NCBI GenBank assembly: GCA_041166745.1
Contig: JBEEGH010000023.1
Location: forward strand, 1 to 64,000
Length of the DNA: 64,000 nt
Reading direction: 5' to 3'
Origin: DASUCS01 sp041166745
GTDB lineage: Bacteria; Actinomycetota; Acidimicrobiia; Acidimicrobiales; JACDCH01
Shown here piece after piece: positions 44,865 to 53,574 of the stretch. The position numbers and the translations under genes were made by a program. The first letter of the stretch is position 1. Every line of letters begins with the position of its first letter. A model generated the notes under the pieces. The model had not been told where the DNA came from, searched no databases, and saw only the letters and a list, made by a program, of their open reading frames with translations.

Positions 44865-45527
44865 CTAGTTCGTCTTGCGGGCCAAGGTGATGCCGTCGCT
44901 CACGGGCAGCATCACCTTCTCGACACGAGTGTCGGCGGCGAGATGGTCGTTGAACGCGCGGATGGCCTTCACGTTGTCGTCGTTCGCCTTCGGGTCGACC
45001 ACTGTCCCGCTCCACAGCACGTTGTCGACGATCAAGAGGCCGTTCACTCGCATCCGCGGGAGTAGCTCCTCGTAGTACGCGATGTAGTTGGGCTTGTCGG
45101 CGTCGATGAATGCGAGGTCGAACGTCTCCTCGTTCGGCAGTGATTTCAACGTGTCGAGCGCGGGCCCGAGGCGGAGCTCGATGCGATCGGCGACTCCGGC
45201 CGCTTCCCAGTGGCGCTGCCCGATCTTCGTCCACTCATCGCTCACGTCGCAGCACAGCAACCGTCCACCGACCGAAAGTCCACGCGCAATCGACAGCGCG
45301 GAGTAGCCAGTGAACGTGCCGACCTCTACCGCCCGCGTGACGCCCATGACACGCGTGAGGATGCGCAGCAGCGCGCCTTGCTCGGGCGCGATTTGCATCC
45401 TGGCGATGTCGCCGAGAGCCGCGGTCTCCTCGATGAGGGCGCGCTCGACTTCGTCGGGCGGGCTGCCGTGCGCGATCAGATACTCGTGGATCTCGGGCGA
45501 CAGCTGAAACGACTTGGGTGCAGGCAC
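44865..45527 (-). CDS. SAM-dependent O-methyltransferase (COMT-like, PF01596 type)
   Basis: 220 aa. SAM-binding motif VEVGTFTGYSALSIARGL, acidic ribose contact CCDVSDEW, metal and catalytic residues in DLAFIDADKPNYIAYYE and LIVDNVLWSG. The family methylates catechol-type or hydroxycinnamoyl hydroxyls and depends on a divalent metal; the substrate here is unknown. Start GTG 45527 is supported by TAGCGT 7 nt upstream. It ends 10 bp after the lytic transglycosylase stop on the same strand but has its own promoter. Confidence 0.9.
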   Translation of the reverse strand: MPAPKSFQLSPEIHEYLIAHGSPPDEVERALIEETAALGDIARMQIAPEQGALLRILTRVMGVTRAVEVGTFTGYSALSIARGLSVGGRLLCCDVSDEWTKIGQRHWEAAGVADRIELRLGPALDTLKSLPNEETFDLAFIDADKPNYIAYYEELLPRMRVNGLLIVDNVLWSGTVVDPKANDDNVKAIRAFNDHLAADTRVEKVMLPVSDGITLARKTN

Positions 45528-45534
45528 CCGACCG

Positions 45535-45540
45535 ACGCTA
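45535..45540 (-). promoter_or_regulatory. -10 element TAGCGT for the O-methyltransferase gene
   Basis: 7 nt before GTG 45527; it overlaps the stop codon of the upstream lytic transglycosylase gene. Confidence 0.5.
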
Positions 45541-46749
45541 CTGGGGCGCGATTCGAAAGAGGGCGTACGCCTTCGCGTAGTTCAACACCGTCGTCGCGTA
45601 GGAATCGGAGTGGTTGTAGCTGAGGAACCCTCGACGCATTTCGTCGTCGGTCTGCATCGGCCCGCTGGCACACAGATAGTGCGCCGCTCCCAACGCGGCG
45701 TCGTAGATGTTGTTGGGACTCGTCACACGATCGCCGTTGCCGTCGCGCGCCCAACGGCGCCACGTCGACGGGATGAACTGCATCGGGCCGACGGCGTGGT
45801 CGTACACGGGATCGCCGTCGTACGCACCACCATCGGTGTCTTCGATGACGGCAGTGTTGTTGGTGCCGTCGAGCGGGATACCGAGGATGACGCGATCGAC
45901 GTCTCCGTTGGCCAGAAGTCGCGCGCCGCCGTAGGTTCCGTGGCGACTTTCGCTTCTCGTGATTCCCGCGAGCGCCCACCAGGGAATTCCACAGTCCGGA
46001 TCATCGGTCACCATGGCCAGAGCGGCTTTCCAATACGCGTCGAGCGCGACGAGTGCGAAGTCCTCGCCCACGACGGTGGCTGTGATGCGAGCGCGCTCGA
46101 GGTTGTCTTGCTGCTTGATCAGGTCGGCCGTGAGTTGCGCCTCGTCGGCCGCGGCTTTGTCGTGCTCTGCCTGCACGATCGCCATGCGCTGACGACCGCT
46201 GGTGCGGGCGACGAGATCGGCGGTGATCGTGCGCAGCGCGCGATCGATCGCGTCGCTGGACGACTGCAACTTGGTCACCTGTTCCTCGCTCACCGCTTGG
46301 GTGAGGGTGCGGTTGCCCAAGAGTCGGGTCGCGACGTTCACGTCGACGTCCGCGTCCGGATCGGGTCGACCGTGCACGTAGCTGTCGATCGCCAGTGCTC
46401 GAAGACCGGCGCGGGCGGCGGCCTTACCGATGGTCGCGCCCTTTTTCGTCTCGGTCTCGGAGGCCAACTGCGTGGTCAGGCGGGTGTCCTCGAGTTGCAG
46501 GGTCACCAGTTCGGTGGCCGACGAAGCCAGCAACGACTTCGCGTTGGACAGTGAGGCCGAGGCCTGGTCGTACTGCGCCTTGACCACCCGGTATTCGAAG
46601 CCGTCGACCGGCAATCCGTTCAGCACCGGTGAGAGGTCGGAGGTGGGGATGGGGGCCATTGGCTGTTGCGCCAACGCGTCCGCTCGCGCGACCGGTGCCA
46701 GCGCGACGAGCGCGCCAAGGAGACAGGTGAGCAGAACGGGACGTTTCAC
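45538..46749 (-). CDS. Secreted coiled-coil lytic transglycosylase (SLT_2/MltB-like)
   Basis: 403 aa. N-terminal signal peptide (MKRPVLLTCLLGALVALAPVARA), then about 160 residues of heptad-like helices predicted to form a coiled coil (KAQYDQASASLSNAKSL through KQQDNLERARI). The C-terminal transglycosylase domain has the catalytic Glu in ITRSESRHGTYGG, then HAVGPMQFIPSTWRRW and NNIYDAALGAAHYLC. It cleaves peptidoglycan glycan strands with anhydro-muramyl formation. The coiled coil resembles FtsX/RipC-type regulatory regions, suggesting control by a partner. GTG 46749 begins the signal peptide. Confidence 0.88.
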   Translation of the reverse strand: MKRPVLLTCLLGALVALAPVARADALAQQPMAPIPTSDLSPVLNGLPVDGFEYRVVKAQYDQASASLSNAKSLLASSATELVTLQLEDTRLTTQLASETETKKGATIGKAAARAGLRALAIDSYVHGRPDPDADVDVNVATRLLGNRTLTQAVSEEQVTKLQSSSDAIDRALRTITADLVARTSGRQRMAIVQAEHDKAAADEAQLTADLIKQQDNLERARITATVVGEDFALVALDAYWKAALAMVTDDPDCGIPWWALAGITRSESRHGTYGGARLLANGDVDRVILGIPLDGTNNTAVIEDTDGGAYDGDPVYDHAVGPMQFIPSTWRRWARDGNGDRVTSPNNIYDAALGAAHYLCASGPMQTDDEMRRGFLSYNHSDSYATTVLNYAKAYALFRIAPQ

Positions 46750-46798
46750 AGCTGCATCAGTCTTGCGGGTTCGAACCGGAACCGGACAGCATGGCCAG

Positions 46799-47614
46799 AT
46801 GTCCGACCGGGTCACCATCGAGATCGCCGGTGGCGTTGCTGACGTGAGGCTCAATCGCCCAGAGAAGCTCAACGCCGTCGACAACGCCATGTTCCACGCG
46901 CTGGCCGAAGCCGGCGAGAGCATCAAGGCGGACCGGTCGGTGAGAGCGGTTGTCCTTTCCGGGGCGGGACGCGGGTTCTGCGCAGGGCTCGACCTGGACA
47001 GTTTCCAGCAGATGGCCGGTGCCGATACTCCCGATGCCACGGATGGGGGCAACATCGGCCGTCGCGAGGAGGGTCGCATCACCAACCTCGCGCAACAGGC
47101 TTGCTACGTCTGGACGGAGATGCCGGCCGTGGTCATTGCCGCGGTCCACGGGCCCGCGGTCGGCGCAGGTATCCAACTCGCGCTGGCGACCGACATCCGC
47201 ATCGTGGCACCCGACGCGAAGCTGTCGGTCCTCGAGATCCGGTGGGGCCTCGTGCCCGACATGACCGGTACGCAGATGTTGCCGCGCCTCGTCGGACTCG
47301 ACGTCGCGAAAGAGCTCGCGTTCACGGGCCGCATGGTGTCTGGTACCGAAGCCGTGCAACTCGGGCTCGCCACACGTGTCGCTGACGATCCTCACGCAGC
47401 GGCGATGGAGCTCGCGCAAGAGATCGCCGGCAAGAACCCGAACGCGGTCAAGGGCGTGAAGGCACTCCTCAACATGGCCGGTCAGGTCAGCTTGGGTGAT
47501 GCTTTCAAGATCGAGACTGCGACGATGGCGTCACTCATCGGCAGCCCGAACAACGTCGAAGCCGTCACGGCCTACTTCGAGAAGCGCGACCCGAAGTTCG
47601 CCGACCGCGACTAG
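46799..47614 (+). CDS. Enoyl-CoA hydratase/isomerase (crotonase) family protein
   Basis: 271 aa. Crotonase fold with the oxyanion-hole segments SGAGRGFCAGLDLDSF and HGPAVGAGIQLALATDIRI and the CoA contact ADVRLNRPEKLNAVD. The catalytic Glu pair of true enoyl-CoA hydratases is not clearly conserved (SVLEIRWGLVPDMTGTQMLPR), so isomerase or other CoA chemistry is possible. ATG 46799 is used; no Shine-Dalgarno or -10 at the usual place was seen. Divergent from the lytic transglycosylase with 49 bp between them. Confidence 0.87.
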   Translation: MSDRVTIEIAGGVADVRLNRPEKLNAVDNAMFHALAEAGESIKADRSVRAVVLSGAGRGFCAGLDLDSFQQMAGADTPDATDGGNIGRREEGRITNLAQQACYVWTEMPAVVIAAVHGPAVGAGIQLALATDIRIVAPDAKLSVLEIRWGLVPDMTGTQMLPRLVGLDVAKELAFTGRMVSGTEAVQLGLATRVADDPHAAAMELAQEIAGKNPNAVKGVKALLNMAGQVSLGDAFKIETATMASLIGSPNNVEAVTAYFEKRDPKFADRD

Positions 47615-47620
47615 AACCGG

Positions 47621-49192
47621 TCAGTAGCCCGCGGCTGCGCTGATCAGGGCGCGAGGGTCTGCGGCCCCGGCCAGGCCGTCGTCGGTCACCTCGATCAGGT
47701 GCGCGTGGCCGAACGATCCGAAGATGCCATCGATCTCCGTCACGTCGTGGCCACGGTCGCGCAACGCCTCTCCCCACGCCGCGGGCGCGGTGGTCTCGAT
47801 GGCGACGCTCGCCCCATCCGGATCAGCCCACGTGTCGAAACCAGACGCTCCGGATCCGATCAGCGCCCAACGTGGGGCGCCGATCACCGCCCCCGGCACC
47901 TCGCCGTGGCGCAGGAGGCGAGCGAGTAGCTGCAGCAGGATCTGCGGTTGCGCGTCGCCGCCCATCGTGCCGATCACCGCGCGCAACGATCCGTCGGGGC
48001 GCGTCACGACTGCGGGGGCCAGCGTGTGCGGCGGGCGCCGTCCGGGGCCGTACTCGGCGGGGTGGCCCGGTTTGAGGGAGAACCCGATGCCGCGGTTGTG
48101 GAGGCCGATCCCTGTCGTCGGCTCGAACACGTTGCAGCCGAAGCCCTTCGCGTTCGACTGGATGAGCGACACGCCCATTCGATCGGCGTCGACCGCGCAC
48201 ATGTACATCGTGTCGCCGGCACCTGCGGGTGAAGCGATGGTCGCTCGAACGTTCGGGTCGATCAAGGCGCGGCGGCGGGCGATCTCCTCGGTGGTGAACA
48301 ACGCGGAGACGTCGGCGTTCTCGTAGAGCCGATCGGGTCGGTCATACGCAGCCGCCCGCGCCGCTTCGACGAGCAGGTGGGGCCACGCCCCGTCGTCGGG
48401 AGAGTCTGGTAGCGGCAGCTGTTCGGCGATCGCGGCGCCGAGCAGCGTGAGGTAGCCCTGCGAGTTCGGTGGGATGGTCCACACCTCGTGGCCCCAGACG
48501 TCGTGGCGCAGTGGTTCGACCCAATCGCTCAGCGGCGTTGCGAAGTCGGCGGCGACGTATTCGCCGTTTCCGATCGCGAGGAGTCCTTCGCCGAACAGCC
48601 CTTGGTAGAAGCCGGAGCGGCCGTGGGCGACGATCGCCTGGAGCGAGAGCGCGACGCCAGGACGACGAATGAGATCGCCAGGGCCTAGGCGACCCTGGCC
48701 GGTGAGGTCTTCCGCGCCTTCGACACCGCGCAGCTGCGCGGCCATGCCCGCCAGCAACGGCGAGGCGGGGAAGCCGCTCGCGGCGTAGACGACGGCGGGC
48801 TCGAGCACGGAGGCCAACGGGAGGCGACCGAAGCGCTCGTGGAGCGCCAGCCAACCATCGACACATCCGGGCACAGGCGCCGCCCGTAGATCGTCGGCGA
48901 ACGGCATGACCTCGTGGCCGTCGAGTCGAAGCTGGACGGGATCGGCGCCACTCCCGGCTCGACCGGACGCGTTGAGTGCCGCCGGCGCGCTGTCGCCGTG
49001 ATGCACGAGTGCGAACAGGTCGCCACCCATCCCGCACATGTGCGGCGTGGTGACGGCGAGGACGGCGCTGGCCGCAACGGCCGCGTCGGCGGCCGAGCCG
49101 CCGCGCTGGAGCATGGCCACTCCCGCGGCCGACGCCAGGTGATCGACGGAGGCCACCATGCCGCGTGGCGCGTGACGCGTGACGTTCTGCAC
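47621..49192 (-). CDS. Gamma-glutamyltransferase family protein
   Basis: 523 aa Ntn-hydrolase precursor. N-terminal GMVASVDHLASAAG and GGSAADAAVAASAVL with HMCGMGGDLF belong to the large-subunit region; the self-cleavage Thr is in GDTMYMCAVD, with GIGLHNRGIGF and GTMGGDAQPQ downstream. No signal peptide, so it is probably a cytoplasmic GGT-like amidohydrolase or acylase rather than a secreted glutathione enzyme. Start GTG 49192 follows TAGTCT by 6 nt. It sits beside the RpiR regulator and the aminotransferase/aldehyde dehydrogenase pair, which suggests a role in handling an amide or gamma-glutamyl substrate. Confidence 0.88.
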   Translation of the reverse strand: MQNVTRHAPRGMVASVDHLASAAGVAMLQRGGSAADAAVAASAVLAVTTPHMCGMGGDLFALVHHGDSAPAALNASGRAGSGADPVQLRLDGHEVMPFADDLRAAPVPGCVDGWLALHERFGRLPLASVLEPAVVYAASGFPASPLLAGMAAQLRGVEGAEDLTGQGRLGPGDLIRRPGVALSLQAIVAHGRSGFYQGLFGEGLLAIGNGEYVAADFATPLSDWVEPLRHDVWGHEVWTIPPNSQGYLTLLGAAIAEQLPLPDSPDDGAWPHLLVEAARAAAYDRPDRLYENADVSALFTTEEIARRRALIDPNVRATIASPAGAGDTMYMCAVDADRMGVSLIQSNAKGFGCNVFEPTTGIGLHNRGIGFSLKPGHPAEYGPGRRPPHTLAPAVVTRPDGSLRAVIGTMGGDAQPQILLQLLARLLRHGEVPGAVIGAPRWALIGSGASGFDTWADPDGASVAIETTAPAAWGEALRDRGHDVTEIDGIFGSFGHAHLIEVTDDGLAGAADPRALISAAAGY

Positions 49193-49198
49193 GAGAGC

Positions 49199-49204
49199 AG
49201 ACTA
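49199..49204 (-). promoter_or_regulatory. -10 element TAGTCT for the GGT gene
   Basis: 6 nt before GTG 49192; includes the stop codon of the RpiR gene, so GGT can be transcribed separately from it. Confidence 0.5.
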
Positions 49205-50044
49205 CGAATCGGTGAGCACGCCTGCCGATCGCCAGGCCTGCTCGACCCGATCGAGTCGTCGGGTGGCACTCGCCCGCAGTCGCTGTGCAACCGCCGTGAC
49301 GAGCGTGTTGGCCACCGCCATCGCACCGGTTTGACTGTCGAACGGCCCCGCACCTTCGCCGGCGATCGTGAATGTCGCGGTTGCCCGGCGAGCGAGCGGG
49401 GACAGCGCCGAATCGGTGATCGCGATGAGGGGCACGCCCCGTTTCGAGACGACGGCGGCGCCGTCGAGCACGGCCACGTCGTAGCGCCGCACATCGATGG
49501 CCACCACGACGTCGGTGCGTTTGAGCGACGCGAGTGTCGCGGTGACGGGCGCGGGTGCCCCCCATGCCAGGGTCACGCCATCGCGAAGCAGCCCGAGTTG
49601 ATCGGCGAGGTGGTAGCCGACGCCGTACGAGGCGCTGCCCGGGAGAACCACGACCCGCGCCCGAGCTCCGGCAAGGCGTGTCGCGGCAGCGGCGAGCGCA
49701 CGACGGTCGATCGCCTCCAACGACGTCGTGACGTTGTCGAGGTCGAGGGCGAGCGTGCGCCCGACGATGTCGTCGTGCGCGGGCTGACGAATGCGTTCGA
49801 CGGCCGGGCGCAAATGGCCGGCGAGTTCCTCCTGCACCGCCGCCTGCAACTCGATGAACCCGTCGTAGCCGAGATGATTGGCGAACCGCACGACGCTCGC
49901 ACCGCTGGTGCCGGCGGCCTCCGCGAAGGATGCGACCGTGCCGAACGCGACCGTCTGCGGCTCGGCCAGCACGACCTCGGCGAGCTTGCGTTCTGTCGCG
50001 GTGAGCTCATCACTGAGGTCCTGGACTCGAACCGCGACTGTCAT
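49202..50044 (-). CDS. RpiR/MurR-family transcriptional regulator
   Basis: 280 aa. N-terminal helix-turn-helix (LTATERKLAEVVL and ASFAEAAGTSGASVVRFANHLGY), then a SIS sugar-isomerase-like ligand domain (RVVVLPGSASYGVGYHLADQL, LIAITDS). In this family the SIS domain binds a phosphosugar or a related metabolite and modulates DNA binding. It is divergent from the aldehyde dehydrogenase operon, the usual arrangement for a local regulator. ATG 50044 has TAACAT 7 nt upstream, and its promoter overlaps that of the divergent operon. Confidence 0.9.
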   Translation of the reverse strand: MTVAVRVQDLSDELTATERKLAEVVLAEPQTVAFGTVASFAEAAGTSGASVVRFANHLGYDGFIELQAAVQEELAGHLRPAVERIRQPAHDDIVGRTLALDLDNVTTSLEAIDRRALAAAATRLAGARARVVVLPGSASYGVGYHLADQLGLLRDGVTLAWGAPAPVTATLASLKRTDVVVAIDVRRYDVAVLDGAAVVSKRGVPLIAITDSALSPLARRATATFTIAGEGAGPFDSQTGAMAVANTLVTAVAQRLRASATRRLDRVEQAWRSAGVLTDS

Positions 50045-50061
50045 GAAACAAATGTTACGCT
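50043..50061. promoter_or_regulatory. Back-to-back divergent promoters of the RpiR gene and the ALDH-aminotransferase operon
   Basis: TAACAT on the minus strand (50052-50057) and TACGCT on the plus strand (50056-50061) share the dinucleotide TA at 50056-50057. TGAAAC-AAAT-GTTACG (50043-50058) is a partial inverted repeat over the same bases and could be the RpiR operator. The rightward message then has a leader of about 25 nt with ACGGAGA before ATG 50093. Confidence 0.45.
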
Positions 50062-50092
50062 ATGACACCGAGCAGAAACGGAGATTCCAGTC

Positions 50093-51544
50093 ATGCCAAC
50101 GTTTGCATCCGTCAATCCTGCTCGACCAGCAGAGGTCGTCGGCACGTTCGCGGTGGCCGACGCGGCTGCGGTCGATGAGGCCGTTCACGTCGCCGCCGAA
50201 GCGCAACGCGCGTGGGCCGCGGTGCCGATCCCGGCCAGAGCCGCGGTGATCGCCCGAGCCGGTGCCGTGTTGGCCAGCCGCAAGCACGAGCTCACGGAGC
50301 TCGTCAGCCGTGAGGTCGGCAAGATTCTCATCGAGGCAGGCGGCGACGTTCAGGAGGCGGTCGACATGGCCGACTTCGTCGCCGGCCAGGGTCGCGCCGC
50401 CTGGGGCGAGACAGTGCCGTCTGAGCTGGCCGACAAGATGGCGTGGACCACACGCCAGCCCGTCGGCGTCGTCGGCATGATCACGCCTTGGAACTTCCCG
50501 GTCGCCATCCCGTCCTGGAAGTGCTTCCCGGCGCTGTTGGCCGGCAATGGCATCGTGCTGAAGCCGTCGGAGCACTCACCTGCATGTGCCGAAGCGTTCG
50601 TGGAGGCGTGCTTCGAGGCCGGCGTTCCGCGCGAGCTGATCCAGCTCGTACACGGTTTCGCGGAGCCCGCGGCCGCCCTCGCCGTCCACCCCGGTGTCGG
50701 CGCGGTCAGCTTCACCGGGTCCGTGCCGACCGGTCGCAAGGTCGCGGCCGCCGCCATGGAGACCGGTCCTCGGCTCGTCTCACTCGAGCTCGGCGGCAAG
50801 AACGCGATGATCGTCCGCGCCGATGCCGATCTCGATCTGGTCGTCGACGGAGTGATCTTCGGTGCCTTCGGAACGGCCGGTCAACGCTGCACGTCGACGT
50901 CGCGGCTCATCGTCGATCCCGCGATGGCGGCTCCGCTCGTAGAGCGCATCACTGCACGCGTGGCTGCGCTGCGCCTCGGCGACCCGTGCGTCTCCGACAC
51001 CGACGTGGGCCCCGTGATCAATCGTGCCTCGGGCGAGCGCATTGCCGCCGTGGTCGGCTCGGCTCGCGCCGAGGGAATCGAGATCGCGAGCGGCGGCCGG
51101 CTCCGCGACGACATCGAGGGTTGTGCGGGCGGCACCTTCATCGAACCCACCGTTCTCGTCGGCGTGAAGCCCGAGCATCGAATCGCGCGCGAAGAAGTGT
51201 TCGGTCCGGTCTTGACCGTCTTGGAGATCGCCGACCTCGACGAGGCGATCGCAGTGGTCAACTCGGTGGAGTACGGACTGTCCGCCGCGATCTACACCCG
51301 CGACATCAACGCCGCCCTTCACGCGGTCGATCGCATCGACGCCGGCATCGTGTACGTGAACGCGCCCACGATCGGTGCGGAGATCCCGCTGCCGTTCGGG
51401 GGCACGAAGCACACGGGCAACGGCTTCCGAGAAGCCGGAGCCCGGGGAATCGAGCAGTTCAGCCAGCTGAAGACCGTGTACGTCGACTACTCGGGCCGCC
51501 TGCAACGGGCGCAGATCGACACGCCATCGGTGGTCGACCGATGA
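50093..51544 (+). CDS. NAD(P)-dependent aldehyde dehydrogenase (omega-semialdehyde type)
   Basis: 483 aa. Catalytic Cys in FGTAGQRCTS, catalytic Glu in LELGGKNA, and the proline-rich bend GMITPWNFPVAIPSWK. The C-terminal GAEIPLPFGGTKHTGNGFREAG resembles the ALDH7/alpha-aminoadipate-semialdehyde branch and some succinate- or glutarate-semialdehyde enzymes. Because the next gene is a class III omega-aminotransferase (ATGA overlap), the aldehyde is probably the product of that transaminase, giving a dicarboxylate. The exact chain length is not decidable here. Confidence 0.92.
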   Translation: MPTFASVNPARPAEVVGTFAVADAAAVDEAVHVAAEAQRAWAAVPIPARAAVIARAGAVLASRKHELTELVSREVGKILIEAGGDVQEAVDMADFVAGQGRAAWGETVPSELADKMAWTTRQPVGVVGMITPWNFPVAIPSWKCFPALLAGNGIVLKPSEHSPACAEAFVEACFEAGVPRELIQLVHGFAEPAAALAVHPGVGAVSFTGSVPTGRKVAAAAMETGPRLVSLELGGKNAMIVRADADLDLVVDGVIFGAFGTAGQRCTSTSRLIVDPAMAAPLVERITARVAALRLGDPCVSDTDVGPVINRASGERIAAVVGSARAEGIEIASGGRLRDDIEGCAGGTFIEPTVLVGVKPEHRIAREEVFGPVLTVLEIADLDEAIAVVNSVEYGLSAAIYTRDINAALHAVDRIDAGIVYVNAPTIGAEIPLPFGGTKHTGNGFREAGARGIEQFSQLKTVYVDYSGRLQRAQIDTPSVVDR

Positions 51545-52788
51545 GTGCCGTATCGCAGTCCACGCTGACCGCCGACTGGATGCAGCGCTACGACCACGCG
51601 ATGGCGAGCGTGCTGCCGGGCTATTTCTCGATCCTTGCTGAACGCGGCGAGGGGAGCTGGCTCATCGACGTCGAAGGGCGTCGGTTTCTCGACTTCGGGT
51701 CGGGCATCGGCGTCACCAACGTCGGGCATTGCCATCCGTTGGTCGTGGCCGCCATCGAACGCCAGGCGCGGATGCTGATCCACACGTCGGTCGTCGCCCG
51801 TCATGGTCCCGCGATCGAGCTCGCCGAGCGGCTCGGCGCGCTCGTGCCGTTCATCGACGAGCCCCGAGTGTTCTTCTGCAACTCGGGGGCCGAAGCGGTC
51901 GACGGCGCACTCAAGCTGTCGCGGAGGACCACCGGTCGAGGCGGCGTGATCGCGTTCACCGGCGGCTTCCACGGCCGCACGCTCGCGGCGACGACCCTCA
52001 CCACCACGAAGGCGAAGTACCGGGAGGGCTACGACCCTCTCCTCCCGTCGGTCTTTCACGCGCCGTATGGCAACGCGCCCGACGCGCTCGAGGCCCTCGA
52101 TGCACTCCTCGACACGCACGGCAATGAGATCGGCTGCATGATCGCCGAGCCGGTGCTCGGCGAGGGCGGCTACGTCGTGCCGCCGATGGCGTGGCTGAGG
52201 GGGCTGCGGCGGCGGTGCTCCGATCACGGCATCGTTCTCGTCTTCGACGAGGTGCAGTGCGGCATGGGCCGCACGGGCCGGCCGTTCGCGGCCGAGACGT
52301 TCGGCGTGACGCCCGACGTCGTGCTGTTCGCGAAGGGAATCGCATCCGGTCTCCCGCTTGGCGGCATCATCGCTGGTCGGGAGCTCATGGATCGTTGGCC
52401 GCACGGCACCCACGGATCGACGTTCGGCGGCAATCCCGTCGCGTGCGCCGCCGCCCTGGCCACGCTCGACGCGTTGGAGCGAGGCAATTGCTACGCGCGT
52501 GCCGAGGAAATGGGGGCGGTTGCACGTACCCGACTCGCGGCTGCGGCGGCCGCGAACCCGGCGGCCGTGCGTGACGTGCGCGGCATCGGACTCATGATCG
52601 GCGTCGAGCTCCGCGACGGCGACGCCGCGGCCGTGGTACAGCGGCGCTGCTTCGACGACGGCCTCCTCGTGCTCACGTGTGGCCCCGACGACAACGTGCT
52701 GCGCTTGATCCCACCGCTCACGATCAGCGACGGCGAGCTCGAGCAGGGACTGGCCATCCTGATCAATGCCCTGACCATCGTTCGCTGA
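51541..52788 (+). CDS. Class III omega-aminotransferase (GabT-like)
   Basis: 415 aa PLP enzyme of the 4-aminobutyrate/lysine 6-aminotransferase/ornithine branch. PLP phosphate loop SGAEAVDGALKLSRR, GFHGRTLAATTLT, Asp in VFDEVQCGMGRTG, the Schiff-base Lys in FAKGIASGLPLGG, and THGSTFGGNPVAC. It moves an omega-amino group to 2-oxoglutarate, yielding a semialdehyde for the dehydrogenase encoded upstream. GABA is the default substrate guess; lysine or 5-aminovalerate are alternatives. The start ATG overlaps the ALDH stop (ATGA), so expression is coupled. Confidence 0.92.
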   Translation: MSAVSQSTLTADWMQRYDHAMASVLPGYFSILAERGEGSWLIDVEGRRFLDFGSGIGVTNVGHCHPLVVAAIERQARMLIHTSVVARHGPAIELAERLGALVPFIDEPRVFFCNSGAEAVDGALKLSRRTTGRGGVIAFTGGFHGRTLAATTLTTTKAKYREGYDPLLPSVFHAPYGNAPDALEALDALLDTHGNEIGCMIAEPVLGEGGYVVPPMAWLRGLRRRCSDHGIVLVFDEVQCGMGRTGRPFAAETFGVTPDVVLFAKGIASGLPLGGIIAGRELMDRWPHGTHGSTFGGNPVACAAALATLDALERGNCYARAEEMGAVARTRLAAAAAANPAAVRDVRGIGLMIGVELRDGDAAAVVQRRCFDDGLLVLTCGPDDNVLRLIPPLTISDGELEQGLAILINALTIVR

Positions 52789-52790
52789 CC

Positions 52791-52796
52791 TACCCT
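52791..52796 (+). promoter_or_regulatory. -10 element TACCCT for nudC
   Basis: 7 nt before GTG 52804. Confidence 0.5.
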
Positions 52797-52803
52797 CCGG
52801 CGT

Positions 52804-53574
52804 GTGAAGCCCGGACGGTTCGTTCCTCTCCTGCACGCTCCCGCCGACGACGGTGATCCCATTGTGTTCGTCGTCGGCGCTGGCACGATCCTCGTACACG
52901 AGGAGGGCGACCACGATCTCGATGGTGCGATCTTCCTCGGCACCCTCGACGATCGTCCGTGCTGGGCCGTGGCGGTCGAAAACGAGCCAGGCGCGGGCGC
53001 GGTGCCGCTCATGGGTCTGTGGGGACAGGTCGACGACATCACGTTCACCATTGCGGGGCGCGCCGTGCAGCTCGTCGAGTGGGAACGCACACATCAGTTC
53101 TGCGGACGCTGCGCGACGCCTACGGAGGCGGCGATGGGGGAGCGAGCGAGACGCTGCCCAGCCTGCGGCCTCCTTGCTTTTCCGCGGCTCGCCCCCGCGA
53201 TCATCACGCTCATCGAGCGCGACGACGGCCGTGCCCTGCTGGCGCGAGGGCGCACGTTCCCGCTGCCGATGTACAGCTGCCTCGCAGGGTTCGTCGAGCC
53301 CGGGGAGACGCTCGAGGAGGCGGTGCATCGCGAGGTGCGCGAGGAGGTGGGTGTCGAGATCGACAATGTGCGCTACTGGGCGAGTCAGCCGTGGCCGTTC
53401 CCCCACTCGTTGATGCTCGGGTTCAACGCGGAATGGACCGGCGGCGACATCGTGATCGATCCGACAGAGATTGTCGACGCCCAGTGGTACGCCGCCGACG
53501 ACCTCCCGGCGATTCCGCCGGGCATCAGCATCGCCCGTCGTCTCATCGACGATTGGGTCGAGCGAGTTCGTTGA
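52804..53574 (+). CDS. nudC: NAD+ diphosphatase / RNA decapping hydrolase NudC
   Basis: 256 aa. Zinc ribbon with Cys pairs in FCGRC and RRCPAC, then the Nudix box GFVEPGETLEEAVHREVREEVG and the NudC-specific SQPWPFPHS motif. It hydrolyses NAD(H) to NMN(H) and AMP and, in the bacteria studied, removes NAD caps from RNA 5' ends. GTG 52804 is supported by TACCCT 7 nt upstream. The stop overlaps the TTG start of the next flavoprotein (TTGA). A decapping enzyme is of note in a genome that seems rich in leaderless, and therefore cap-accessible, transcripts. Confidence 0.95.
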   Translation: MKPGRFVPLLHAPADDGDPIVFVVGAGTILVHEEGDHDLDGAIFLGTLDDRPCWAVAVENEPGAGAVPLMGLWGQVDDITFTIAGRAVQLVEWERTHQFCGRCATPTEAAMGERARRCPACGLLAFPRLAPAIITLIERDDGRALLARGRTFPLPMYSCLAGFVEPGETLEEAVHREVREEVGVEIDNVRYWASQPWPFPHSLMLGFNAEWTGGDIVIDPTEIVDAQWYAADDLPAIPPGISIARRLIDDWVERVR

